A stretch of 59,233 nt of DNA. Source: an uncultured Lachnospiraceae bacterium. GTDB taxonomy: Bacteria > Bacillota > Clostridia > Lachnospirales > Lachnospiraceae. Below are positions 51,758 to 59,233 of the stretch, piece after piece. Made by a program: the position numbers and the translations under genes. Position 1 is the first letter of the stretch. Every line of letters begins with the position of its first letter. Under the pieces are notes generated by a model, which searched no databases, had not been told where the DNA came from, and saw only the letters and a list, made by a program, of their open reading frames with translations. Location: contig CATOJE010000001.1 of assembly GCA_951800145.1 (NCBI GenBank), positions 1 through 59,233 of the forward strand. The letters run 5' to 3'.

Positions 51758-52620
51758 TAATTTTCCTCCTGATTCTTCTTTTCTGTAAAGCTTACCTGAA
51801 TGCTTCCTGCGGCGCACTGGAGCTCCATATCCCTGGAGGCCCCATAGTTGCGCTCCTTGCTGAAGGCGACTCCGCTAAAGTCTGAATCTCCGATCCGGAT
51901 ATTCCCTCCCACGCCCTCTGCCTGATAATTAAAATCGGTTTCCTTCTGGAAGAGAATCAGATCGATCCTTCCGGTAGCACACTCGCAGTCTGCATCTTTG
52001 GAAATCGTTCCCGTGTACCCCAGCTTCCCGGCAGCGCACTGGAGCTCTGCGCTGTGAACCCCACCATTTAAAATCTCTGCCCTTCCCTGGGCCACCCCCA
52101 CTTCCAGATCCTCTGCAAGGATTTCCTCCACATGGCATTCCCCGGCCCCTACAAAGATTTCCACGTCCTGGAACCGGTAGCCCTTAGGAAGGATTACCTC
52201 TGCCTCCACATAGCCCACATTCGACGCCGGGCCCATATAGAGGTTCGTCTCATCTTCATCCCCGTAAAGCTGTATCAAATCCTCCATATTCGCCAGATCC
52301 TTACAGACAATACGGATTTCCTGGGCCTCCCCAGTCTTCACCCACACCTTCCCCGCCTCCATATCCAGGCGAAAATCCTTGGTGAGAGGGAGGGCTAAGG
52401 TATTCTCATCCAGCTGCTGAGCCGTCTTTGCCTCCTCATAGGAAAAATCATCGGTGCTGAAATGATGGCTCCGCCCAAAATACGGGAGAGAGATCGAGGA
52501 TCCAAGGATTTCCTTTCTATTCCAGCGCCCTCCATTCACCCTGGCCGCCCAAGCTGTCCCAAAGCCCAGCACTGTCATCACTGCGCCCAGAATCGCCGTG
52601 TATTTGACAAATCTCTTCAT
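51757..52620 (-). CDS. DUF4097 family beta-repeat protein
   Basis: A 287-residue protein with an N-terminal hydrophobic helix (8-25, anchor or signal) and a right-handed beta-repeat domain from about 75. Two copies of the motif ELQCAAG (near 195 and 265) and repeated short strands fit DUF4097. Function unknown in general; family members follow PadR and DUF1700 genes and are thought to act at the envelope. Coupled to the DUF1700 gene by an ATGA overlap. Confidence 0.88.
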   Translation of the reverse strand: MKRFVKYTAILGAVMTVLGFGTAWAARVNGGRWNRKEILGSSISLPYFGRSHHFSTDDFSYEEAKTAQQLDENTLALPLTKDFRLDMEAGKVWVKTGEAQEIRIVCKDLANMEDLIQLYGDEDETNLYMGPASNVGYVEAEVILPKGYRFQDVEIFVGAGECHVEEILAEDLEVGVAQGRAEILNGGVHSAELQCAAGKLGYTGTISKDADCECATGRIDLILFQKETDFNYQAEGVGGNIRIGDSDFSGVAFSKERNYGASRDMELQCAAGSIQVSFTEKKNQEEN

Positions 52621-53450
52621 TCTGTCACCCTCCTTCTATGAATCAGCCGGCTGAAAAAGTTAACCGCTGAGGTTACCAGCCATGGCAGAAATCTTCCGTA
52701 ATACAGTCCGCACAGGGATAAGCCGAGAAAGCCCAGGCCGAAAAGCCCCACTCCCGTCCCAATATACAGGATACCCTGAACCAGCACCGTCAAACGGGTA
52801 ATGCCGAAAATAATCAGAATCACCCCTGCCAGCAGGATCCCGAAGGTGGCTGCCGGAAGTGCGATAGCCAGACACAAAAGCACCGTCAGCAGTGCGGTGA
52901 GAATTCCGATGGCTCCGCTGCCCACGCCGAAGGCCAGCCCTAAAGCGCCTCCTCCCACTCCCAGCACCAGTGGCAGGAGAAAGGGAACTGCAAGGCACAG
53001 CAGAAGGATCTGCCACCATTCCCATCTTCTCCGGACTCTGCCCTTCTCCTTTTCCTCCGCCTCGCCATATCTTCCGCTCCGGGAGCCGTAGGAGCCGCCT
53101 CTCCCTCTGCCGTATCCCTTCGCCTTCTGGCTGTCTCCTCCAGCCTCCCCGGCCGGCTCCTCCGGCAGGTCCAGACGGGGTGTGAGCTGGTAATTTGGTT
53201 CCTTAAACCGCTCATCCTCATATCCATGGTCGGTGAATTCCCCACCCTGCTCCAGGTTTCCGCTTAAATCCGCCCGGATGATCGCCGCCACCCGCTCCGG
53301 GCTGCCGAATTCCCGGATGGCGCTCTCCTCATTCTCAGGTCCGGCCTCCTCCAGGTAGTCCCGGTAGTAGGCAATGGCATCCGCCTTATCCTCATCCGGA
53401 ATATCCTGCAGAAGATACTCCAGCTCCCTCATAAATTCATCCCTACTCAT
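52617..53450 (-). CDS. DUF1700 (HAAS domain) membrane protein
   Basis: A 277-residue protein. The N-terminal HAAS/DUF1700 domain (1-65) includes FMRELEYLLQDIPDEDKADA and YYRDYLEEAG. A hydrophilic Gly/Arg/Glu-rich linker (75-140) follows, then about four to five membrane helices (145-262). Such proteins probably pass an envelope signal to the PadR repressor encoded in front. ATGA overlap with padR; ATGA overlap with the DUF4097 gene. Confidence 0.88.
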   Translation of the reverse strand: MSRDEFMRELEYLLQDIPDEDKADAIAYYRDYLEEAGPENEESAIREFGSPERVAAIIRADLSGNLEQGGEFTDHGYEDERFKEPNYQLTPRLDLPEEPAGEAGGDSQKAKGYGRGRGGSYGSRSGRYGEAEEKEKGRVRRRWEWWQILLLCLAVPFLLPLVLGVGGGALGLAFGVGSGAIGILTALLTVLLCLAIALPAATFGILLAGVILIIFGITRLTVLVQGILYIGTGVGLFGLGFLGLSLCGLYYGRFLPWLVTSAVNFFSRLIHRRRVTE

Positions 53451-53803
53451 ATCATAGCCTCCTCAAAAATACGGGATATCTTACAGGAATAATTTCCCCA
53501 TTCACTGCAGTACAGCTTCAGCTGCACCCTCCCTTTCTCGGTGATCTTATAATACCGCCGGTTCCTCCCGTCGATGGCCTGGTCATAGACCTCCAGGCAC
53601 TCATCCTTTAGCAGCCTGCGGAGCACCGGATAAAGGGTAGATTCCGAAATATCAATCACCCCCCGCACATCCTGGGTAATCCGGTATCCATAGGTCCCTT
53701 CCATCTCCTTCGAAACCACCGCCAAGACCACGGCGTCCAATAGAGCAGCTCCTGTGTTAAAAACCATATCCTCACTCCCATTCTTTATTCCCTCATCGGT
53801 CAT
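53447..53803 (-). CDS. PadR family transcriptional regulator
   Basis: A 118-residue winged-helix repressor: LLDAVVLAVVSKE, then TYGYRITQDV and the recognition region ISESTLYPVLRRLLKDECLE, with NRRYYKITEKGR as the wing. The C-terminal helix for dimerisation is short. AAGGAG nine bases upstream of the ATG at 53803. It leads the envelope operon and most likely represses it from the large palindrome at 53854-53902. Confidence 0.92.
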   Translation of the reverse strand: MTDEGIKNGSEDMVFNTGAALLDAVVLAVVSKEMEGTYGYRITQDVRGVIDISESTLYPVLRRLLKDECLEVYDQAIDGRNRRYYKITEKGRVQLKLYCSEWGNYSCKISRIFEEAMI

Positions 53804-53853
53804 GCTGCTTCTCTCCTTAATTATGGTCCTTTTATAATATTATTTTGTTACCT

Positions 53854-53902
53854 ATATTATATGCTGTATAATATTATAGCAATACTATACAGCATATAAT
53901 AT
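53854..53902. promoter_or_regulatory. 17-bp inverted repeat, predicted PadR operator
   Basis: ATATTATATGCTGTATA (53854-53870) is perfectly repeated in inverted form at 53886-53902 with a 15-base spacer. The element overlaps several TATAAT-like -10 sequences on the minus strand 50-100 bases before padR, so a bound repressor would block the promoter. Perfect symmetry over 34 bases and placement support an autoregulatory operator. Confidence 0.72.
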
Positions 53903-54014
53903 TGTATGTCAAGTATTTTTGAAAAATTTTGTGGGAATAATGTTGCTGTTCACACCCAAAGTCATTAACTCAAAGAAGATTTCTGGCTTCCAGCTGCCTG
54001 AACTGTTACGTATA

Positions 54015-54059
54015 AAAAGCTCCAAGCAGCGGTGACATCTATTGCTGCTTGAAGCTTTT
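54015..54059. terminator. bidirectional terminator downstream of the AAA ATPase unit
   Basis: AAAAGCTCCAAGCAGC (54015-54030) pairs with GCTGCTTGAAGCTTTT (54044-54059) with one mismatch, around a 13-base loop. On the minus strand it is followed by a T-rich run, so it ends the ATPase and small-protein transcript. Confidence 0.82.
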
Positions 54060-54091
54060 AGCATAGAACGCGTTTGAATCGCCTTCTCCCC

Positions 54092-54244
54092 TTATATTCG
54101 TATTTGATCCCCATGATTTCCAAACTCTTTAAAACAATTATCTGGAATCCGGCTCCAAAACTTTTCCATCGTAAATCCACATTTTCTTAAACGTGCGTCA
54201 AGGTTTGATTCCACATAATATTGGTAATAAACATTTTCAGCCAT
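54092..54244 (-). CDS. small hypothetical protein downstream of the AAA ATPase
   Basis: A 50-residue reading frame starting MAENVYYQYYVESNLDARLR and ending NHGDQIRI. It begins 33 bases after the ATPase stop and has GGGGA six bases before its ATG. It is hydrophilic, mixed acidic and basic, without a membrane segment or cysteine cluster. I do not recognise a family. Its tight placement between the ATPase and the terminator suggests that it is translated with the ATPase as a two-gene unit. Confidence 0.5.
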   Translation of the reverse strand: MAENVYYQYYVESNLDARLRKCGFTMEKFWSRIPDNCFKEFGNHGDQIRI

Positions 54245-54277
54245 ACGCTTCCCCACTTATCGAATCTGTACACTCTG

Positions 54278-55381
54278 TTACAGCTCCGCCGCTTCAAACA
54301 GTAAATCACTATCCGGAATCACAGAAAATAAATCATTCTCCACTGCATGCTTCACAGAATCTGTATTCCTCTTCAGAAAGTCTGACGCATAAATACAGCG
54401 AATCGTCCCTTCTTCATTTCCCCTTCCCTTTTTTAGAAACATAAAAGAATGCTTTGGAAGCTGCATATCCAGTATATCCGTATTATGTGTAGTGAAAAAG
54501 AGCTGCTTTCTCCCATGCAAATGGTCAATCAAAATCGAGAGACATGCTTTTTCAATATCACTATACACATAAGAGAATAGCTCATCACAATAATACAAAT
54601 CATGTTTATCGCAGATTAAAGACGCAATAATATAGGAAATATCAAGTCCAGCCTTTGTACCGCTTGACAAAATTTCAGTATCTAATATTTTCCCATTTTG
54701 AATAATGACCGATTTCTTTTCCAATTTAATGGCATAGGTATTTTCAACCTCTTTCATTTTAATCACTTCTTGAATGGATGGATCCAAGGTTTTTAATACA
54801 CATTCCAGTATTTGCAAATATCTAGGGTCATCTTCAATCGCATGGTACCAATTATGTTTTCTTGCATCTGCCGGATAAGAAAAGCACCATCCTCTCGTAT
54901 CCAATTCATGAATCGAGATCCGTTTTCCTTTTGATTCGCTCAATCGTTTCTCACATGTTTCATAATTATCCTTTATTCCAATTTCTGTCGAAAAAATATG
55001 TACCGATATCTCAGAGTCCTGCTTTTCCATACCTATTTTAGGAATCGACGACAAAGAAAAACGATATAAATAATTTTCATTGGTCACAAAATCAATGTTA
55101 AGAGCCGCTGGTTTCGCCGTGTCATTAATCACATCCAAGAACCATTCCTTTCGCTCGTCCTTGCAGTAATTAGCAAATAGCATTAGCATTTTCCCAAAGG
55201 AAGTTTTTCCTGTCGCATTTCCTCCCATTAAGATATTTACCTTTTTATAGCGAAAATTTGGCCTGTCTTCCAAATATTCACCCTCAATGGTGGAATCGAC
55301 AATCCTTTTTGGATAGGACATATTTATATGGAAATTTTTAAATGAATAAAAATTCTCGATTTTAACATCCATAATTATCAT
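54278..55381 (-). CDS. AAA/ABC-type ATPase (AAA_15/OLD-like)
   Basis: A 367-residue stand-alone ATPase. KIENFYSFKNFHIN opens the protein, Walker A is GGNATGKTS (54-61), Walker B is LYYCDELFS near 270, preceded by the ABC-type signature LSSGTKAGL, and TTHNTDIL is the switch His. No nuclease (Toprim) domain is seen at the C-terminus, so this is the ATPase-only type. The family is often found in phage-defence pairs such as Retron, RloA/RloB or Septu-like systems. Start ATG 55381 with AGGAGG eight bases upstream. AT-rich relative to both neighbours, which suggests recent gain. Confidence 0.85.
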   Translation of the reverse strand: MIIMDVKIENFYSFKNFHINMSYPKRIVDSTIEGEYLEDRPNFRYKKVNILMGGNATGKTSFGKMLMLFANYCKDERKEWFLDVINDTAKPAALNIDFVTNENYLYRFSLSSIPKIGMEKQDSEISVHIFSTEIGIKDNYETCEKRLSESKGKRISIHELDTRGWCFSYPADARKHNWYHAIEDDPRYLQILECVLKTLDPSIQEVIKMKEVENTYAIKLEKKSVIIQNGKILDTEILSSGTKAGLDISYIIASLICDKHDLYYCDELFSYVYSDIEKACLSILIDHLHGRKQLFFTTHNTDILDMQLPKHSFMFLKKGRGNEEGTIRCIYASDFLKRNTDSVKHAVENDLFSVIPDSDLLFEAAEL

Positions 55382-55511
55382 GGCCTGTCCTCCTTTGTTT
55401 ATTAGTTCGCTATTTCCGAAATAATATGCTTCTATCATCATACACCATCCGAAGAAATTTGTAAAGTATTTGAGAGCCTTATTTTAAAATATATTCAAGC
55501 ATTACATAAAA

Positions 55512-55554
55512 AATACCGCAAAATGAAGCTTTCAAGCAGTCATTTCACGGTATT
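55512..55554 (-). terminator. terminator after pflA
   Basis: AATACCG and AAATGA on one side pair with TCATTT and CGGTATT on the other, separated by a two-base internal loop, with a 13-base loop between (55527-55539). On the minus strand the stem is followed by TTTTTAT, eleven bases past the pflA stop. Confidence 0.8.
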
Positions 55555-55565
55555 CCTAAATCGCC

Positions 55566-56342
55566 CTAATCCTCCAAATACCCCCGGTAATCCCCCGTAT
55601 GCAGCAGCTCATTCACATAGGCCACCCGCTCCCTTGCCGGGGGATCGATCCCCCGCAGAGGATAGGGAATCCTAAGCTTCTCCCACTTATACTGCCCCAG
55701 GGTGTGGTAAGGCAGCACCTCAAACCGGCGGACATTCTTTAAGGAGCGGACGAATTCCTCCAGCTGCCTCAGATATTCATCCTCATCATTTCGCTCCGGC
55801 ACCAGCACATGGCGGATCCACACCGGCTTTTGGATCTGGGATAAGTACCGGGCCATGTCCAGGATGTTCTCATTCCCATGGCCTGTAAGGCGCCTGTGCT
55901 GCTCACTGTCCATATGTTTTACATCCAAAAGCACCAGATCCGTAACCTGCATCAGCCGGCGAAGCTTCCCAAAAAAGGGCTCCTGGCGGCAAAAGGGCTG
56001 CCCGGCGGTGTCTAAGCAGGTGTGGACGCCTGCTTCCTTCGCCCTGGTAAAAAGCTCTATCAGAAAATCCATCTGAAGAAGAGGCTCCCCGCCGCTGACG
56101 GTGATCCCGCCCTTCTTCCCCCAGTAGGTTCGGTACTTCAGCGCCTGAAGCAGCATATCCTCCGCGCTCACCGGCTCCCCGCCCCGACGGCTCCAGCTGT
56201 CCGGGTTATGACAGTACTGGCACCGAAGCCTGCAGCCCTGGAGGAAGATCACATAGCGGATCCCCGGCCCGTCCACCGAGCCGAAGGTTTCCACTGAGTG
56301 AATAAATCCCATCACGCTTTTCTTAGAGCTACATCCGTTCAT
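55566..56342 (-). CDS. pflA: pyruvate formate-lyase activating enzyme
   Basis: A 258-residue radical SAM activase. The cluster motif is C37-x3-C41-x2-C44 in [14 protein letters not shown], preceded by [10 protein letters not shown], and [13 protein letters not shown] binds SAM. It puts the glycyl radical on PflB. ATG 56342 is used because AAGGAG lies five to six bases before it; it overlaps the last codons of pflB by 14 bases, so translation is coupled. A later in-frame ATG at 56312 has no ribosome binding site. Confidence 0.95.
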   Translation of the reverse strand: MNGCSSKKSVMGFIHSVETFGSVDGPGIRYVIFLQGCRLRCQYCHNPDSWSRRGGEPVSAEDMLLQALKYRTYWGKKGGITVSGGEPLLQMDFLIELFTRAKEAGVHTCLDTAGQPFCRQEPFFGKLRRLMQVTDLVLLDVKHMDSEQHRRLTGHGNENILDMARYLSQIQKPVWIRHVLVPERNDEDEYLRQLEEFVRSLKNVRRFEVLPYHTLGQYKWEKLRIPYPLRGIDPPARERVAYVNELLHTGDYRGYLED

Positions 56343-58581
56343 GGGCGCTCCTTGCAATCACATCCAGCTGCTGCTCCTTTGTCAAGTCGATAAACTTCAC
56401 CGCATAGCCGGATACCCGGATGGTAAAGTTGGCGTACTCCTCCTTTTCCGGGTGCTCCATGGCATCCACCAGCTTCTCCATGCCGAATACATTCACATTC
56501 AGATGATGGGCGCCCTGGTCGAAATATCCATCCAGGACATGAACCAGATTCCCTACCCGCTCTCCCTCATCATGCCCCAGAGCATCCGGGCTGATGGTCT
56601 GGGTATTCGAGATCCCGTCCAGGGCCCAGCCGTAGGGAAGCTTTGCCACTGAATTTAAGGAAGCCAGAAGGCCTTTCTTCTCCGCCCCGTAGCTGGGATT
56701 GGCTCCGGGAGACAGAGGCTCTCCCGCCTTTCTCCCATCAGGCAGGGAGCCGGTGGCCTTCCCATAGACCACATTGGAGGTGATAGTAAGGATGGAGGTG
56801 GTGGCCTCCGAATTCCGGTATGTGTGGTGCTTCTTGATCTTATCCAGGAAGGATTTCAGCAGCCAGATACCGATGTCGTCCGCCCGGTCGTCATCATTTC
56901 CATACCTTGGGAAATCTCCCTCCACCTCAAAGTCCTCCGCCAGCCCGTCCTCTCCCCGGATCACCTTTACCCTGGCATACTTGATGGCGCTTAAGGAATC
57001 AATCACATGGGAAAAGCCTGCGATGCCAGTGGCAAAGGTCCGCCGCACGTGGGAATCAATCAGTGCCATCTCCGCTGCCTCATAATAGTATTTATCATGC
57101 ATATATTGGATCACATTCAAGGTGTTCACATACAAGCCTGCCAGCCAGTCCATCATCGAATCGTACTTGGCGATTACCTGGTCATAGTCAAGATACTCTG
57201 AGGTAATGGGCTTGTAGTCCGGGCCCACCTGAACCTTTGTCTTCTCATCCACCCCTCCATTGATGGCGTAGAGAAGGCACTTGGCCAAATTCGCCCTGGC
57301 GCCGAAGAACTGGATCTCCTTCCCGGTCTCCGTGGCAGACACACAGCAGCAGATGGAGTAGTCGTCCCCCCAGAAGGGCCGCATCACATCGTCATTTTCA
57401 TACTGGACTGAGCTGGTCTTAATGGAAATGTAGGCAGCGTAGGACTTAAAATGCTCCGGCAGCCTGGAGGAGTAAAGCACGGTCATATTGGGCTCCGGGC
57501 TGGGGCCCATATTTTCCAGGGTGTGGAGGAATCGGTAGTCGGTCTTTGTCACCATAGAGCGGCCGTCCTGTCCCATGCCTCCCACCTCCAGAGTCGCCCA
57601 CACCGGATCCCCGGAGAAAAGCTGGGTGTAGGAGGGAACCCTGGCAAACTTCACCATCCGGCACTTCATCACAAAATGGTCGATAAGCTCCTGGGCCTCC
57701 TTCTCTGTCAGGATCCCCTTCTTCAAATCCCGCTGGATATAAATATCCAGGAAGGTAGAGATCCGCCCCACACTCATAGCCGCCCCATTCTGAGTCTTAA
57801 TGGCGGCCAGATAGCCGAAATAGGTCCACTGCACCGCCTCCCTGGCATCCCTTGCCGGAAGGGATATATCAAAGCCATAGGACGCTGCCATGGTCTTCAT
57901 ATCCTTTAATGCCCGGTACTGCATGGAGATCTCCTCCCGCTGGCGGATGATATCATCGGTCATGGTGCCATCGCCGCAAAGCTCCAGATCCTCCAGCTTT
58001 TTCTCCATTAAAAGGTCGATTCCATAGAGAGCCACTCTCCGGTAATCCCCTACGATCCGCCCCCGGCCATAAGTGTCTGGCAGCCCGGTGATGATCTTAT
58101 TATGCCTGGCCTTCTTCATCTCCGGGGTATAGGCGTCAAACACGCCCTGATTATGAGTCTTGTGATATTCTGTAAAAATCCGGTGAAATTCCGGATCCGG
58201 CTCGTACCCATTATTCCTGCAGGCGTCCTCCGCCATCTTGATTCCGCCGAAGGGCATAAAAGCCCGCTTTAAGGGCTGATCCGTCTGAAGGCCTACCACC
58301 TTTTCCAGCTCCTTCCTCTCCGGGCAGAGATAGCCAGGCTCATGGGAATTTAAGCCGGACACCACATGGGTATCCATATCCAGCACGCCGCCTCTGGCCC
58401 GCTCCTCCTTCTGAAGCTTCTGCAGAAGCCCCCACAGGATATCCGTCCCTTTGGTAGGCCCCTCTAAAAAGGAAGCATCCCCCTCATAGGGAATGTAGTT
58501 ATTCTGGATAAAGTCCCTGGTATTTACCTCTTCCTTCCAGATCCGTCCCTGAAAACCGCTCCACTCTTCTCTCTGTATCAT
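56329..58581 (-). CDS. pflB: pyruvate formate-lyase
   Basis: A 750-residue glycyl radical enzyme that splits pyruvate with CoA into acetyl-CoA and formate. The active-site Cys pair lies in [14 protein letters not shown] (three Cys in a row), and the radical Gly is G725 in RVSGYAVKF at the C-terminus. The length and these motifs fit true PFL, not a diol dehydratase or choline lyase. ATG 58581 is chosen: AGGAGG seven bases upstream; sequence further upstream is open but not family-like. Confidence 0.96.
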   Translation of the reverse strand: MIQREEWSGFQGRIWKEEVNTRDFIQNNYIPYEGDASFLEGPTKGTDILWGLLQKLQKEERARGGVLDMDTHVVSGLNSHEPGYLCPERKELEKVVGLQTDQPLKRAFMPFGGIKMAEDACRNNGYEPDPEFHRIFTEYHKTHNQGVFDAYTPEMKKARHNKIITGLPDTYGRGRIVGDYRRVALYGIDLLMEKKLEDLELCGDGTMTDDIIRQREEISMQYRALKDMKTMAASYGFDISLPARDAREAVQWTYFGYLAAIKTQNGAAMSVGRISTFLDIYIQRDLKKGILTEKEAQELIDHFVMKCRMVKFARVPSYTQLFSGDPVWATLEVGGMGQDGRSMVTKTDYRFLHTLENMGPSPEPNMTVLYSSRLPEHFKSYAAYISIKTSSVQYENDDVMRPFWGDDYSICCCVSATETGKEIQFFGARANLAKCLLYAINGGVDEKTKVQVGPDYKPITSEYLDYDQVIAKYDSMMDWLAGLYVNTLNVIQYMHDKYYYEAAEMALIDSHVRRTFATGIAGFSHVIDSLSAIKYARVKVIRGEDGLAEDFEVEGDFPRYGNDDDRADDIGIWLLKSFLDKIKKHHTYRNSEATTSILTITSNVVYGKATGSLPDGRKAGEPLSPGANPSYGAEKKGLLASLNSVAKLPYGWALDGISNTQTISPDALGHDEGERVGNLVHVLDGYFDQGAHHLNVNVFGMEKLVDAMEHPEKEEYANFTIRVSGYAVKFIDLTKEQQLDVIARSAHERM

Positions 58582-58782
58582 GATTTTTCCTCCTGCTGTC
58601 CATTCCGGATCCCAGGGCGCGCCTTTATCCGGCGGCTCCCTGGTTGCTGTCCACACCCCTGCCAGGTCGCGCCTGGCAGGCCGCTCTGCGATCCACACAA
58701 GCCGCCCCCGCCATCCAGGCGCAAGACAGCCGCACAATTTGTAGTGTCAAGGGATGTATCACCCACAATATTTAGCATATAT

Positions 58783-58811
58783 ACTATATCAGCCGCTGGG
58801 GCATAAGTCAA
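58783..58811 (-). promoter_or_regulatory. sigma-A-type promoter for pflB-pflA
   Basis: TTGACT (58811-58806), a 17-base spacer and TATAGT (58788-58783) on the minus strand, about 200 bases before pflB. The leader between has no structure I can assign; a TTGACA-like stretch at about 58750 could be a second weak -35. Confidence 0.65.
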
Positions 58812-58850
58812 GCTGTAACGTCATGCTTGGGCCCACTGCAGCCTTTAGTA

Positions 58851-59233
58851 TCACCGATATTCCACATAAAGATACACCATCCCTGTGACAACCAGATAAA
58901 ACCAGGTGGCCGGATTGGAAAACCAGGTAGTAAAGAAGGACAGCATCATATACATGGCCATCTGCGCATAAAAAACATAGCCCACCGGATTTTTTTGAAC
59001 TTTGATTTTCCTTACCATGAAACAGCAGAGCACCCCTAAAAGGGCGCAAAACAGCACCACACCCACAACGCCGAAATCATAATACGCATCATAGATCAGC
59101 GTCAGGGTAGTCAGCTCTGTCTTATTTACATAGATGGTAAAATCCACCAGGGACGGCACGAGAAATTTCAGCCCGCTTAAGGCCCACAGAGGGAACAGCA
59201 TCCGCATCCCCAGGCTGTGGCGGGGCAGCTCTG
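58851..59233 (-). CDS. C-terminal part of a polysaccharide polymerase (partial)
   Basis: The frame is open from the window edge to the stop at 58851 and covers the last 127 residues of a membrane protein with three hydrophobic helices. YDAYYDFGVVGVVLFCALLG resembles the loop-helix junction of O-antigen/oligosaccharide repeat-unit polymerases. It appears to be the last gene of another surface polysaccharide locus lying to the right. Partial, so family is tentative. Confidence 0.6.
   Translation of the reverse strand, partial: ELPRHSLGMRMLFPLWALSGLKFLVPSLVDFTIYVNKTELTTLTLIYDAYYDFGVVGVVLFCALLGVLCCFMVRKIKVQKNPVGYVFYAQMAMYMMLSFFTTWFSNPATWFYLVVTGMVYLYVEYR

Overview
The window looks like a chromosomal segment of a spore-forming, strictly anaerobic gut Clostridium relative, most like Lachnospiraceae. 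The evidence is an alpha/beta-type spore SASP gene, pyruvate formate-lyase with its activase, an anaerobic cobalamin (cbi) operon, an anaerobic sulfatase-maturing radical SAM enzyme, a YesM/YesN two-component system and strong AGGAGG ribosome binding sites throughout. The species cannot be fixed from the sequence alone.

Layout. (1) 1-3261: a class II aldolase and a divergent GntR/FadR-type regulator, separated by a leader full of TTGGT half-sites, then a HEPN-like gene of unknown role. (2) 3545-27668, all on the minus strand: a long Wzx/Wzy-type surface polysaccharide locus. It is read from a recombinase-like gene through a rhamnosyltransferase-like enzyme, a fused double GT4, polymerase, acyltransferase, GT2, pyruvyltransferase-like protein and flippase to a complete 2-aminoethylphosphonate (AEP) module: LicD-type transferase, AEP transaminase, PEP mutase, cytidylyltransferase and phosphonopyruvate decarboxylase. 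Membrane glycosyltransferases, an FAD oxidoreductase, an NAD-dependent epimerase-like protein, a TIM-barrel isomerase and a last GT2 follow. By eye the base composition is mosaic: very AT-rich GT/flippase blocks flank a more GC-rich AEP module. (3) 27669-28690: a 1-kb non-coding head region with 13-bp and 35-bp tandem repeats and a predicted invertible promoter. This is a 101-bp segment carrying a sigma-A-type promoter between two 27-bp inverted repeats, each built like a tyrosine-recombinase crossover site. In the orientation sequenced the promoter points away from the polysaccharide operon and straight into a terminator hairpin formed by one of the repeats.

(4) 28691-43364: a sulfated-glycan utilisation locus. 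A YesM/YesN pair and one sulfatase read rightward. Reading leftward are a sulfatase-maturing enzyme, a three-part sugar ABC importer, a GH88 unsaturated glucuronyl hydrolase, a second sulfatase, a nucleotidyltransferase and a hexosamine-kinase-like protein. This fits uptake and desulfation of uronic-acid-containing oligosaccharides such as glycosaminoglycan fragments; no polysaccharide lyase is in the window. (5) 43381-44621: a relic of an AAA-ATPase-like gene and a SEC-C-containing methionine aminopeptidase. (6) 44618-50929: a cobalamin operon cbiG-cbiD-cbiL-cbiF-cbiH-(cobK/cbiE fusion). (7) 51249-53803: SASP, then a PadR-led envelope operon (PadR, DUF1700, DUF4097, PspC). (8) 54092-55381: an AAA ATPase with a 50-residue downstream partner. 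(9) 55566-58581: pflB-pflA. (10) 58851-59233: the end of a polysaccharide polymerase that runs off the window.

The main result is the combination in regions 2 and 3: an AEP-decorated surface glycan locus headed by a predicted promoter/terminator switch and by a tyrosine-recombinase-like protein that has lost its catalytic residues. No rRNA, tRNA or CRISPR array was seen. All functions are inferred from sequence reading, without database searches.
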